Source: Oscillospiraceae bacterium
Lineage (GTDB): Bacteria; Bacillota_A; Clostridia; Oscillospirales; WRJC01
Direction of reading: 5' to 3'
DNA length: 64,000 bases
Assembly: GCA_009782405.1 (NCBI GenBank)
Contig: WRJC01000014.1
Location: forward strand, 1-64,000
In this document: in pieces, positions 7,627 to 16,105 of the stretch
Layout: each line of letters begins with the position of its first letter
Position numbering within the stretch: the first letter of the stretch is position 1
Notes under the pieces: generated by a model
Told to the model about the DNA's origin: nothing
The model's input: only the letters and a program-made list of their open reading frames with translations
The model's database searches: none
Position numbers and translations under genes: made by a program

Positions 7627-9642
7627 ATGAAAAAAGTTTTTATGTCCATTGCCGTGGTTTGCGTTTTGCTGCTGCCAATTTTGTTTTCGTGCGAAAGCGA
7701 AAGTTCCGGAAGCGCCGCCGAAACAAAAAACACCGAGAATTCCGCAAGCGAAAACGACGATTCCGCGCTCGAAGCCATCGGCGCGAAAAAGGGGGAACCG
7801 ACGGACGCTTATTCCGCAAAGGAAGTGGCCGACGCGGTCATGGCGCTTTACGCCCCGGAGGAGTTCCCCGAAATGGGAATGAGCCATTATTTTTCCGGCG
7901 CGGACGAAAACAGCGACAATTATCTGGAACCCGAAATGATCGGAAACTATATTTACGGAATCCTTTCGCCCGTCGCGGAAATGGAATATCTCGAAAGTTT
8001 CGCCTTCAATATTCCCGGGGGGAAAAACGTTTTTGAAGCGGACATTTTGAAAATAAAAAAAGGCGAAGAAAAAAATATGGAAGCGGTTTTGGGCGTCCTC
8101 GAAGCGAGGCTCAGAAAAAAAGACAATGGGGATGTTTGGGCATACGCCCCGCAAGACGTGCCGCTCATACAAAATGCGAAAGTTATGGCAATTGGAGTTT
8201 ATGCGATATTTTTGGCGACCACCGACAACGACAGAGCCGAAAAAGCGCTGAACGAAATGCTGTATTCGGGAAACGCCCCGATTTACCCGGAAACCACGGC
8301 GGAAGATTTGCCCCAAAACGAAACAGCCGAGCCCAAGCCTGTTTTGGTGGACGAAGTGGTGAACGTCGAGCCCGAGATATTGTTCGAATTGGAACAGTTC
8401 ACCAGGCCAATCAGCGAATCGGGGGAACCGGAAGAAGGCTCCGCAAGGAGGACCGCAGTCCCAAGCGTCAGCGTGAAGAACTACAGCCACAACACCAGTT
8501 TCATGATCGGGGGCAAATGCGAGGTTGGCGCGATGATCAGGGTGACCGGAGGAACCGAGGAAATATACACGGGCTCGGATTTCGGCGACTATTTGGTCGA
8601 AGTACCCATAGCGGCAAATGGCTCTTCTGTCCTAAAACTCACCGCCGAACTTGAAGGAAGGCTCCCCAGCGAGGAAACCGCCTTCATCGTGAAACCCCAA
8701 AAGAACATCAGCTATTACGATGATTCCGGCATATACGGCGTCGTCTTGGGCTATAACTATATGAGCTATTTCGACGACTGCCTTCCGGATTATCTGGGCA
8801 CCAACTTGATATCCGAAAAAGAAATAGAATCGCTGAAAACGAGGACCGCGAAAAAAATTTCGGATTTGAGGGACAAAGGCTGCAATGCGGAAATAATATA
8901 TCTGCTTTCGCCCAACACTATGAGGATTTGGCCCGAGGACGTGCCGCGCCGATATGACGAATACAAAGGGGAAACGCTGCTCAGGCAATGGAAAGAAGGC
9001 GTTACTTCCGGAGGGGCTGTGGTCATCGATTTGACCGATGTGATGATGGAACGCAAAAACGACGAAAACGATGAATTCAAGACATGGCACAAAACAGATT
9101 CCCACTGGTCGGAATACGGCTCGTTGATCGCCTATGAAGAGCTTATGAAACACATAGGCCAAAAATTCCCCGATGCCGCCCCGAGGCCGCGTTCGGATTT
9201 TGAAATATACAACAAAGAAGTCAACTTCGGAGACATTTACGCCACATTGGGCTTGTCGCTCTCGGATATGTGCGAGACGAGCACATTTGTGGAGTTCAAA
9301 TTCGATCCGCCCCATTACAATCCCGACTACGACACGGGGCACGTAAACATATACGACCAGGATTGCTCGATGCGCATGAGCGTCCGCCCGATCCACGCGA
9401 GGGTGCAGTTCGACCACACCACCGAAACAAACTTGAAAGGGCTGAACTTGCCCACCGCATATTTTTTCAGGGATTCCTTTGAGGGCCCTTTGCACGCTTT
9501 CTACACCGACAGGTTCAAAGAAGCGAAATTCAAGGGGATGTGGGACTACAGGTTCAACATAAACGACATAATGAAGACAAACCCGGATTACATCATATAC
9601 GTGATCAACGAAAGAAACATCAAAAATGTTTTGTATGATTAA
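7627..9642 (+). CDS. Predicted lipoprotein with DHHW/SGNH-like domain
   Basis: This 671-residue protein begins with a lipoprotein signal peptide: charged MKK, a hydrophobic core and a lipobox ending in LFSC with Cys at about residue 18. A low-complexity Ser/Glu/Asn linker follows, as is usual for lipoproteins. The central part (about 285-355) looks like an Ig-like or carbohydrate-binding module. The C-terminal half has the DHHW-type motif WHKTDSHWSEYGS and a later FFRDSFEG block, as in AlgX-like SGNH proteins. I start at the ATG at 7627, ten bases after GGGAG; an upstream in-frame ATG at 7603 would bury the signal peptide. It lies 31 bases after the first DHHW gene. Its TAA shares bases with the convergent proS stop. 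Role in surface-polymer acetylation is inferred. Confidence 0.78.
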   Translation: MKKVFMSIAVVCVLLLPILFSCESESSGSAAETKNTENSASENDDSALEAIGAKKGEPTDAYSAKEVADAVMALYAPEEFPEMGMSHYFSGADENSDNYLEPEMIGNYIYGILSPVAEMEYLESFAFNIPGGKNVFEADILKIKKGEEKNMEAVLGVLEARLRKKDNGDVWAYAPQDVPLIQNAKVMAIGVYAIFLATTDNDRAEKALNEMLYSGNAPIYPETTAEDLPQNETAEPKPVLVDEVVNVEPEILFELEQFTRPISESGEPEEGSARRTAVPSVSVKNYSHNTSFMIGGKCEVGAMIRVTGGTEEIYTGSDFGDYLVEVPIAANGSSVLKLTAELEGRLPSEETAFIVKPQKNISYYDDSGIYGVVLGYNYMSYFDDCLPDYLGTNLISEKEIESLKTRTAKKISDLRDKGCNAEIIYLLSPNTMRIWPEDVPRRYDEYKGETLLRQWKEGVTSGGAVVIDLTDVMMERKNDENDEFKTWHKTDSHWSEYGSLIAYEELMKHIGQKFPDAAPRPRSDFEIYNKEVNFGDIYATLGLSLSDMCETSTFVEFKFDPPHYNPDYDTGHVNIYDQDCSMRMSVRPIHARVQFDHTTETNLKGLNLPTAYFFRDSFEGPLHAFYTDRFKEAKFKGMWDYRFNINDIMKTNPDYIIYVINERNIKNVLYD

Positions 9643-11369
9643 TTTCGCATCAGTTCTGCTACGATTCCGGTTATCTTTTCAACGCAAGATTCTGTCGGTT
9701 CTTTGACCGACAGTTTTTTGTCGCGGCTGGCGATCTCCGCGCATCCCTCTTTTAAATTTCTCGGGCTTATTATGACCCGAAGCGGCACTCCGAGCAAATC
9801 CGCATCCGAGAACATGACCCCCGCGCTCACGTTGCGGTCGTCGTATATGACTTCGATGCCCCGGGCCGCAAGCTCGCCGTATAATTTGTCGGCTGCGGTT
9901 TTCACCTGTTCTTCGTCGGAACGCACCGCGCATATGTGCACCTGCCACGGCGCGATCGAAATTGGCCAGATGGGGCCCTTGTCGTCATGCCGCGCTTCGC
10001 ATATGGAAGCGGCGAGCCTGCCCACCCCAATACCGTAGCAACCCATTATCGGGTGGTGCGGCTGGCCCGAACTGTCCAAATAGGTCATATCCATCGTTTC
10101 GGTGTATTTGGTCCCGAGTTGGAATATATGGCCTACTTCTATGCCCTTTGAAATTTTTATCGAGGGGGTTTTGCAATCGGGGCATATCCCGCCTTCGGTT
10201 ATTTTTGCCAAATCGCGATATGTTGTGTCCCCGATATCCCTCGACATGTCAAGGCCTGTGTAATGGAAGCCGTTTTTGTTGGCTCCTGTGGCCAAATTGT
10301 TCGCCCCTTTTAAAGATTCGTCGAAAAGAACCGTTATTTTGCCGTCCTCTCCGCCTAATCCATAAGGTCCCGTGTATCCCGCGTGCAGCCCCGAATCCTC
10401 CTTGACTTCTGCGGGATGTACTTCGGATTTTAGGAAATTTGCCAGTTTTGTCTCGTTTATGTCCAAATCGCCGCGTATGAAAGCGAGCACGTAGCCATCG
10501 TCGGAATTTCTTTGATACATCACCGCTTTGCAAGTCTTTTCGGGTTTTATCTTCAAACAGGCGCACAGATCCTCGATTGTTTGTATATCGGGCGTAGGCA
10601 CGAGCTCAAGGGGATCGGATTTAGCATCGCGCGAATTTTCCGCGATGTTTTCCGCCGCTTCCACATTGGCTTTGTAACCGCAAGCCGGGTTTTGGCAAAC
10701 GGCTATCGAGTCCTCGCCCACAGGCGCCAAAATCACGAACTCATAGGATACTTTTCCGCCCATCATGCCCGAATCGGCGGAAATGGCGAGCGTTTCGGGA
10801 ATCCCCACCCTTGAAAATATTTTTTCGTAGGCTTTGTAGCATTCTTTGAAGTATTCGTTCAAGTTTTCATATGAAGTGTGAAACGAATATGCGTCTTTCA
10901 TCGTGAATTCCCGCACGCGGATCAGCCCGCCTCTCGGTCGCGGCTCGTCGCGGAATTTTGTTTGTATCTGATAGATCATGAACGGGTATTTCGCATAGGT
11001 CTGCCCGTACTCTTTTACCAGGGAGACAGCTGCTTCCTCATGGGTCATGCCCAATATATGCGGGCTTTTGTTTCTGTCCAAAAACCGGACGAGTTCGCTT
11101 CCCACGCTTTCGTACCTTCCGGATTGCTGCCAAAGCGAAGCGGGCAGCACCACGGGGAACATCACTTCCTGCCCGTCTATCGCGTCCATTTCCTCCCTGA
11201 TGATCTGCTCGATTTTTCTCGCGATCCTTTTTAGCGGCGTATATGAAGAAAATATGCCGTTTGCCACATATTTCATGTATCCGCCCCTGAGCATGAGCGC
11301 ATGGCTGTCGATGGCGCATTCCGACGGCCTTTCCTTGAACCGTTCCCCTACGAGTTTTTCCAATTTCAT
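9639..11369 (-). CDS. proS: Prolyl-tRNA synthetase
   Basis: ProS charges tRNA-Pro. The protein of 576 residues is the bacterial long form, with class II motif 1 near residues 60-75 and motif 2 visible as QTKFRDEPRPRGGLIRVREF. The editing (INS) domain lies between about 220 and 390. Motif 3 is GCYGIGVGRLAASICE, and the C-terminal anticodon-binding domain starts near 460. I start at the ATG at 11369, eleven bases after AAGGAG; a GTG at 11381 overlaps that site. The gene stands alone and ends head to head with the DHHW lipoprotein gene, the two stop codons overlapping. Confidence 0.97.
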   Translation of the reverse strand: MKLEKLVGERFKERPSECAIDSHALMLRGGYMKYVANGIFSSYTPLKRIARKIEQIIREEMDAIDGQEVMFPVVLPASLWQQSGRYESVGSELVRFLDRNKSPHILGMTHEEAAVSLVKEYGQTYAKYPFMIYQIQTKFRDEPRPRGGLIRVREFTMKDAYSFHTSYENLNEYFKECYKAYEKIFSRVGIPETLAISADSGMMGGKVSYEFVILAPVGEDSIAVCQNPACGYKANVEAAENIAENSRDAKSDPLELVPTPDIQTIEDLCACLKIKPEKTCKAVMYQRNSDDGYVLAFIRGDLDINETKLANFLKSEVHPAEVKEDSGLHAGYTGPYGLGGEDGKITVLFDESLKGANNLATGANKNGFHYTGLDMSRDIGDTTYRDLAKITEGGICPDCKTPSIKISKGIEVGHIFQLGTKYTETMDMTYLDSSGQPHHPIMGCYGIGVGRLAASICEARHDDKGPIWPISIAPWQVHICAVRSDEEQVKTAADKLYGELAARGIEVIYDDRNVSAGVMFSDADLLGVPLRVIISPRNLKEGCAEIASRDKKLSVKEPTESCVEKITGIVAELMRN

Positions 11370-11398
11370 AATATATTTCACTCCTTTTCGTGAATTTC

Positions 11399-11427
11399 AT
11401 TGTACCATAAATTTCCCCCAAAGTCAA
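11399..11427 (-). promoter_or_regulatory. SigA-type promoter of proS
   Basis: Minus-strand TTGACT (11427-11422), a 17-base spacer and TACAAT (11404-11399) lie about 30 bases upstream of the proS start. No T-box-like leader is possible in so short a leader. Confidence 0.78.
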
Positions 11428-11566
11428 CAGCGCAAAAAATTTTTGTTTGTTCATGGTTTATTCAAGGGTTTATGATATTTTAAGGATATAATCTTAGAAA
11501 CGGCGAACATGCGCGAAACTATGTTCGGCAACATTGAAATGTATAACGATTAGGGAGGATTATTTT

Positions 11567-12772
11567 ATGGAAAAATTGAAAATCGGGGTGATCGGGCTCG
11601 GGGGCAGGGGCCATTACCATGCGCAAATGCTCGCAGGCATGGCAAAGGACGCATCGCTTCCCTGCGAATTGGAAGTGGCCGCTCTGTGCGATGTATATCC
11701 GGACAGGCTGGAAGCGGCGGCGGATTCCGTAAAACAAAAAACCGGCGTTGCCCCGGCCGCTTACACAGACGAAAACGCTTTTGTGAACCATCCGCAGCTT
11801 CAGGCGATAATTGTGGCGACTTCGTGGCAGACGCATATTTCCATAGCGGCGAAAGCGATGAAAAAGGGCATACGCCCAGCAATCGAATGCGGGGGGGCCA
11901 GTAACCTCGACGAATGCTTCAAGCTCGTTTCGGTATATGAAGAAACCGGGATACCCTGCATGTTTTTGGAAAATTGCAATTACGGCCGCGATGAAATGGC
12001 GCTTTTGAACATGACGGAAAAGGGCGTTTTCGGAGAACTCATACATATCCAATGCGGGTATCAGCACGACCTCCGGACAATAGCGCAAAGCTGGGAACAC
12101 CGCCATTACCGCTTGGACCATCACCTCAACAGAAACGGCGAGTTTTACCCGATGCACGGGCTGGGCCCCATGATGAAACTGTTGAAAATCAACAACAAAA
12201 ACAGGTTTGTTTCGCTCGTTTCGGTTTCATCGAAAGCGAGAGGCCTGAAAGAATGGGCGAAAGAACATTTGCCCGCAGACCACCACATACAAGACAAGAC
12301 GATCACCCAAGGCGACGTCATCACCACTGTTTTGAAAACCTCAAAAGGGGAAACGCTGCTTCTGACACACGACACGACGCTTCCTCGCCCATACTCGCGC
12401 GGGGGCAGGGTGCAGGGGACCAAGGGCATCTGGATGGAAGACAACGCTTCGGTATATATCGAGAACGTGAGCCCCGGCCACACCTGGGAAAATTTCCATG
12501 AATTCATCGAAAGGCATGGATACGAACACCCGATGTGGGACCAGTACCAAAAAAATGGGGTAAAGGAAGGGTATGATGGTCACGGCGGGATGGACTATCT
12601 CGTGGTGCGCGAATTCGTGAAGAGCGCGGCGGCCAAGGACGAACCGCCTGTGGATACGTATGAAGCGGCGCTGCTCGCTTCCATAACCCCCCTCTCCGAG
12701 AAATCGATCGCCATGGGCTCTCATCCCGTCGAAGTCCCGGATTTCACGCATGGCCTGTACATGACGAGATAG
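11567..12772 (+). CDS. Gfo/Idh/MocA-family protein, GH109-like (possible NAD-dependent alpha-N-acetylgalactosaminidase)
   Basis: This 401-residue protein starts with a Rossmann NAD-binding motif (IGVIGLGGRGHYH, residues about 6-18) followed by the Gfo/Idh/MocA C-terminal domain. The segments YPMHGLGPM and TLPRPYSRGGRVQGTKG closely resemble the conserved blocks of GH109 enzymes, which cleave terminal alpha-GalNAc by a transient oxidation at C3 using tightly bound NAD. No signal peptide is present, so it would act on imported glycans. Start at the ATG eight bases after AGGGAGG (11552-11558); an in-frame ATG at 11534 lies before that site. The MFS transporter gene begins 12 bases after its stop, suggesting uptake of the product or substrate. 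An ordinary sugar dehydrogenase is the alternative. Confidence 0.82.
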   Translation: MEKLKIGVIGLGGRGHYHAQMLAGMAKDASLPCELEVAALCDVYPDRLEAAADSVKQKTGVAPAAYTDENAFVNHPQLQAIIVATSWQTHISIAAKAMKKGIRPAIECGGASNLDECFKLVSVYEETGIPCMFLENCNYGRDEMALLNMTEKGVFGELIHIQCGYQHDLRTIAQSWEHRHYRLDHHLNRNGEFYPMHGLGPMMKLLKINNKNRFVSLVSVSSKARGLKEWAKEHLPADHHIQDKTITQGDVITTVLKTSKGETLLLTHDTTLPRPYSRGGRVQGTKGIWMEDNASVYIENVSPGHTWENFHEFIERHGYEHPMWDQYQKNGVKEGYDGHGGMDYLVVREFVKSAAAKDEPPVDTYEAALLASITPLSEKSIAMGSHPVEVPDFTHGLYMTR

Positions 12773-12784
12773 GCCGTAAATTTG

Positions 12785-13969
12785 ATGGAAAGTACAAACT
12801 ACAAAAGCACGCTGCACGCCTGCTATTTGGGATATATAACCCAGGCGCTCATCGTGAATCTGCCCCCGCTGCTTTTTGTGATTTTCAAGGACAGGTTCAA
12901 TCTCAGCTATACGATGCTGGGAAGCATTGTTTTGGTTATTTTCATCACGCAGCTTTTCACGGATGCGCTTGCCGTAAAATTTGTCGACAAAATCGGCCAC
13001 CGGACGGCGGCTGTGCTGGCCCATGCGCTGGCCGCCGCCGGCATGGCCATGCTGGCGTTTTTGCCCGCATTGACCCCGCAGCCCTTTATCGGGCTCGTTA
13101 TTTCCGCCATTGTGTTCGCTATGGGCGGCGGCCTTATCGAAGTGCTTGTCAGCCCCATCGTGGACAGCCTTCCGGGAGAGGCCAAAGCCTCGTCGATGAG
13201 CCTTTTGCATTCGTTTTACAGTTGGGGGCAAGTTTTGGTCATTGTGCTGACCACGGTGGCGCTCGGTTTCATCGGCCATGATTTGTGGTTCATCTTACCG
13301 CTTGCATGGGCGTTTTTGCCACTCTTCACGCTTTTCAGGTTCACCAAAGTGCCGCTTGTGCCGCCTGCGGAAGAAAATCAAAGGATGCCGCTGAAATCAA
13401 TGCTCACTTCGAAGATTTTTTTGTTGGCGCTGGTTTTGATGATGTGTTCGGGAGCTTCGGAACAAGCCATGGCGCAGTGGGCTTCGCTTTTCGCGGAAAA
13501 GGGGCTTGGCATATCAAAAACACTCGGCGATTTGCTCGGCCCGTGCATATTTGCCGTGATGATGGGAATTGCCCGAACTCTGTACGGCATGAAAGGGCAA
13601 AAAATAAATATACACAAAACTTTGGTTTTTTGCTCTGTTTTGTGCGTGCCCTCGTTTGTGGTCACGGCGATTGTCCCGATTCCTGCATTGGCGCTTTTGG
13701 GATGCGCGCTCTGCGGGCTGAGCGTGAGTTTGATGTGGCCCGGAATGCTTAGCCTCACTTCGGCGGGCTATCCCACGGGCGGAACCGCCATGTTCGCCAT
13801 ATTGGCGCTCGGCGGCGATCTGGGCTGCTCCGTCGGTCCTTGGCTGACGGGAATCGTGGCAGACCAAAAAGATTTGAATACGGGGCTTCTGGCGGCGATC
13901 ATTTTTCCGGTTTTGATGATTTTCGGTTTGGCTTTTTTGAAAACGTTATTAAAATCAAAAAAACAATAA
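12785..13969 (+). CDS. Major facilitator superfamily transporter
   Basis: This protein of 394 residues has about twelve hydrophobic helices and the general MFS pattern, including the loop after helix 2 (KFVDKIGHRT) and a central cytoplasmic loop near residues 195-210. It would move a small solute by secondary transport. The pairing with the GH109-like gene 12 bases upstream suggests a sugar or amino sugar. The ATG at 12785 is preceded in frame by a TTG at 12782; neither has a strong ribosome binding site, so it is probably translated by coupling to the upstream gene. Substrate and direction cannot be read from sequence. Confidence 0.88.
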   Translation: MESTNYKSTLHACYLGYITQALIVNLPPLLFVIFKDRFNLSYTMLGSIVLVIFITQLFTDALAVKFVDKIGHRTAAVLAHALAAAGMAMLAFLPALTPQPFIGLVISAIVFAMGGGLIEVLVSPIVDSLPGEAKASSMSLLHSFYSWGQVLVIVLTTVALGFIGHDLWFILPLAWAFLPLFTLFRFTKVPLVPPAEENQRMPLKSMLTSKIFLLALVLMMCSGASEQAMAQWASLFAEKGLGISKTLGDLLGPCIFAVMMGIARTLYGMKGQKINIHKTLVFCSVLCVPSFVVTAIVPIPALALLGCALCGLSVSLMWPGMLSLTSAGYPTGGTAMFAILALGGDLGCSVGPWLTGIVADQKDLNTGLLAAIIFPVLMIFGLAFLKTLLKSKKQ

Positions 13970-14004
13970 CTGTAAATTGGGCTATTGTTTTTCGTTTTAC
14001 AGTT
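13959..14004. terminator. Candidate bidirectional terminator between convergent genes
   Basis: Two alternative AT-rich inverted repeats overlap here. A-rich AAAAACAATA (13959-13968) can pair with TATTGTTTTT (13983-13992), and AACTGTAAA (13968-13976) can pair with TTTACAGTT (13996-14004). Runs of A and T flank the stems. GC content of the stems is low, so strength is uncertain. Confidence 0.4.
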
Positions 14005-14767
14005 CCGGCTCCGAATCGATCTTTTTGGATACTTCAAAAAAGCCCGACGTCAAAATTCCGATGGGTATCGCCATCAAAAAAATGCCGAAAATGGATATCA
14101 GTGAACCAAAAATTTTCCCTATCGGGGACACGGGATGTATGTCGCCGTAACCAATAGTCGTAATTGCCGAAACAGCCCACCAAATACCTTTCAGTATGTT
14201 ATTGTAAACGTCGGGCTGGGTTTCGTATTCCAGGTCGCAAATGACGACGCCCGATATTATTATGAATATGAAGACTATCAAAACAGACGCCAAAAGTTGT
14301 CTGCCTTTCAATTTTATGACTTTTATGAGTATATCCGTTTGGCGCCGCAAAATTTTAAGCTGCGTTATTCTGATAAGCCGCAATGCCCGGAATATGCGAA
14401 AATCCATGACAGTGCCTACAAGCAAAGTCGGCAGCAGCGCGAGTAAAATGATCAGACCCCTGAAAGACAATATATACTTTGCGCGCGCTCTGATTGGGTG
14501 CGATTTTTCACCGGCCGCAATGTCGGCGATCCATATCCTCAAGATATATTCAACAAGAAAAAACGCAAAGAAGGACCATCTTAAAATATTTATGATACCG
14601 CCATATTTGCTCTCCGCTTCGACGCTCTCGAAGATAATGAAAGCCACATTCAGGCAAATTACCGCGCTTACAATATATTCGGCGACGCCATTCATTTCAC
14701 TTTGTTGGCCGTCTTTTTTCAACAGCTTATGCACCGCCGCATTGACTTTTGTCATCATGCCGCTCAT
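13997..14767 (-). CDS. Voltage-gated-type potassium channel (six-helix, one-pore)
   Basis: This 256-residue membrane protein has an S1-S6 layout. The S4-like helix carries regularly spaced Arg (FRIFRALRLIRITQLKILRR, about residues 120-139), and the pore loop has the K+ selectivity filter TTIGYGD (about 206-212). S6 is rich in Gly and Ile (ISIFGIFLMAIPIGI). There is no C-terminal RCK or cyclic-nucleotide-binding domain. I prefer the ATG at 14767, nine bases after AGGGG, over the ATG at 14815, which overlaps the upstream gene. It is the last of three co-directional genes, after a sirtuin and a four-helix membrane protein. Confidence 0.88.
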   Translation of the reverse strand: MSGMMTKVNAAVHKLLKKDGQQSEMNGVAEYIVSAVICLNVAFIIFESVEAESKYGGIINILRWSFFAFFLVEYILRIWIADIAAGEKSHPIRARAKYILSFRGLIILLALLPTLLVGTVMDFRIFRALRLIRITQLKILRRQTDILIKVIKLKGRQLLASVLIVFIFIIISGVVICDLEYETQPDVYNNILKGIWWAVSAITTIGYGDIHPVSPIGKIFGSLISIFGIFLMAIPIGILTSGFFEVSKKIDSEPEL

Positions 14768-14789
14768 TTTTGATTGCCCCTTTGAAACA

Positions 14790-15203
14790 TCATTCTTTTT
14801 TTTCGGAATTGGCATTTTCGCTCAGTTTTTTTACGAACGCTATTTTCGCGAAAACCAAAACCCGGTCCAGAGCCACTAAAGTCGCCAGCCCAGCTATAAT
14901 GTCGCCAAGCCCGATATTTATTGAGATATCCAATGCTTTTGCGCCTTCCGCGACCAGCGACAACAATGCCAGTATGAAAAATACATCGAATTTTATTATA
15001 TCCACAATATGGATGTAATGCTGATTCTTTTTGTACAGCGCCAATTCGATTATTGTCAAAACAAACATTCCCACAGGAATGCAAAAATAGATGCCCAACA
15101 AGACATTATTGACGGCTTCATTGCCCCAAAACGCCTCGAACACGACTATTATCATGCATATGAACAGGCATATTCCAATATTGATCAACAATGATTTTTT
15201 CAT
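14790..15203 (-). CDS. Four-helix membrane protein of unknown function
   Basis: This small protein of 137 residues has hydrophobic helices at about 5-25, 33-55, 67-90 and 95-120, and a charged C-terminal tail rich in Lys and Glu. I do not recognise a named family. I start at the ATG nine bases after AGGA; the earlier in-frame codon would overlap the sirtuin gene. It lies ten bases after the sirtuin stop and about 20 bases before the potassium channel start, so the three are almost certainly co-transcribed. A channel accessory subunit is possible, but that is only a guess from position. Confidence 0.65.
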   Translation of the reverse strand: MKKSLLINIGICLFICMIIVVFEAFWGNEAVNNVLLGIYFCIPVGMFVLTIIELALYKKNQHYIHIVDIIKFDVFFILALLSLVAEGAKALDISINIGLGDIIAGLATLVALDRVLVFAKIAFVKKLSENANSEKKE

Positions 15204-15213
15204 GCTGTTGTTC

Positions 15214-15957
15214 CTACACCGCTCCAAGCGTTTTGCCGATGGCATCGCGTATGACCAGTTGCGCCCTGCCGTCGGCCGGCGTTTCGCTCTTGTTGATCAA
15301 AACGAGATTCGCCCCGCAAAAATGCTCTAACAATCCCGCCGCAGGGTAGACCGCCAGCGAAGTGCCGCCCACAATCAAAAGATCGGCTCTTTTTATGGCC
15401 CGGAGGGCATCGTTCCATTCCTTTTGAGGCAAACTTTCTTCATACAGCACAACCTCCGGGCGAACGATGCCGCCGCATTTTTCGCACTTTGGGATTCCCT
15501 CCTGCTCCATAATATAGTCAAGGCTGTATTTTTCCCGGCATTTTACGCAGAATTGCCGCCAGTTGGAACCGTGCAGTTCGCAAACGGCTTTGCTGCCCGC
15601 CGCTTGATGCAATCCGTCCACGTTCTGCGTGACGATTGCGGACAAACGGCCTTGTTCTTCGAATTTTGCCAATGCGAAATGCGCGGCGTTGGGCTTTGCC
15701 TCACGGGCTACGAGGTTCTCCTTGTAATACCGAAAGAAAAGCTCCGGCTCGCGGGCAAAGCACGAATGGGAAAGCAGATATTCCGGCTTTTTGCCGTAAA
15801 TCTGCCTTGCGTGATACAACCCCGATTCCGAGCGGAAGTCGGGGATGCCGCTTTCGGTGGAAACGCCCGCCCCGCCGAAAAAAACGGCATTTTTAGCGGA
15901 ATAGATAATTTCACGGAGCTTTGGTATTTGTTTTTCTGTTGAGGCTGCCATATCCAT
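15214..15957 (-). CDS. Sir2-family NAD-dependent protein deacylase (sirtuin)
   Basis: This 247-residue protein shows all sirtuin signatures. These are the NAD-binding GAGVSTESGIPDFRSE, the TQNVDGLH motif, the catalytic His in ELHGS, four zinc Cys in two CxxC pairs (CVKC and CEKC), and the late GTSLAVYPAAGL strand. It should remove acetyl or other acyl groups from lysines at the cost of NAD. The fully conserved zinc site argues for a housekeeping deacylase rather than a defence-type SIR2 NADase. The ATG at 15957 sits six bases after GGGAGG. It heads an operon with the small membrane protein and potassium channel, behind a perfect consensus promoter. Confidence 0.93.
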   Translation of the reverse strand: MDMAASTEKQIPKLREIIYSAKNAVFFGGAGVSTESGIPDFRSESGLYHARQIYGKKPEYLLSHSCFAREPELFFRYYKENLVAREAKPNAAHFALAKFEEQGRLSAIVTQNVDGLHQAAGSKAVCELHGSNWRQFCVKCREKYSLDYIMEQEGIPKCEKCGGIVRPEVVLYEESLPQKEWNDALRAIKRADLLIVGGTSLAVYPAAGLLEHFCGANLVLINKSETPADGRAQLVIRDAIGKTLGAV

Positions 15958-15994
15958 TTTGTTCCTCCCAATTTGGAATTGTCGCGGTAACAAT

Positions 15995-16023
15995 ATTATA
16001 TCGCATACGGACAACAATGTCAA
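15995..16023 (-). promoter_or_regulatory. SigA-type promoter of the sirtuin operon
   Basis: Minus-strand TTGACA (16023-16018), a 17-base spacer and TATAAT (16000-15995) form a perfect consensus promoter about 40 bases before the sirtuin ATG. Confidence 0.85.
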
Positions 16024-16105
16024 GTGGAGTTTGCTGGATTCACATTTTCATTTGAAATATTTAAGGTTCCGGATTTGTTCAAAAATACACGGGAGGCTAA
16101 ACCAT

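Noticed and set aside
6846..8490. Two long antisense frames over the DHHW genes
   Set aside because: They mirror the codon pattern of the plus-strand genes, have no ribosome binding sites and no recognisable domains.
11461..11492. Promoter for the GH109-like gene (TATAAT at 11487-11492)
   Set aside because: The -10 is perfect but no acceptable -35 lies 16-18 bases upstream, so it was not listed as a feature.
12341..13279. Antisense frame of 312 codons over the GH109-like and MFS genes
   Set aside because: Composition is typical of a shadow frame (many Arg, His, Gly) and the plus-strand genes are clear family members.
15214..15957. SIR2 antiphage-defence effector
   Set aside because: The zinc-binding Cys and all catalytic motifs of ordinary deacylases are intact, and no defence partner (Argonaute, HerA, STING) is adjacent.
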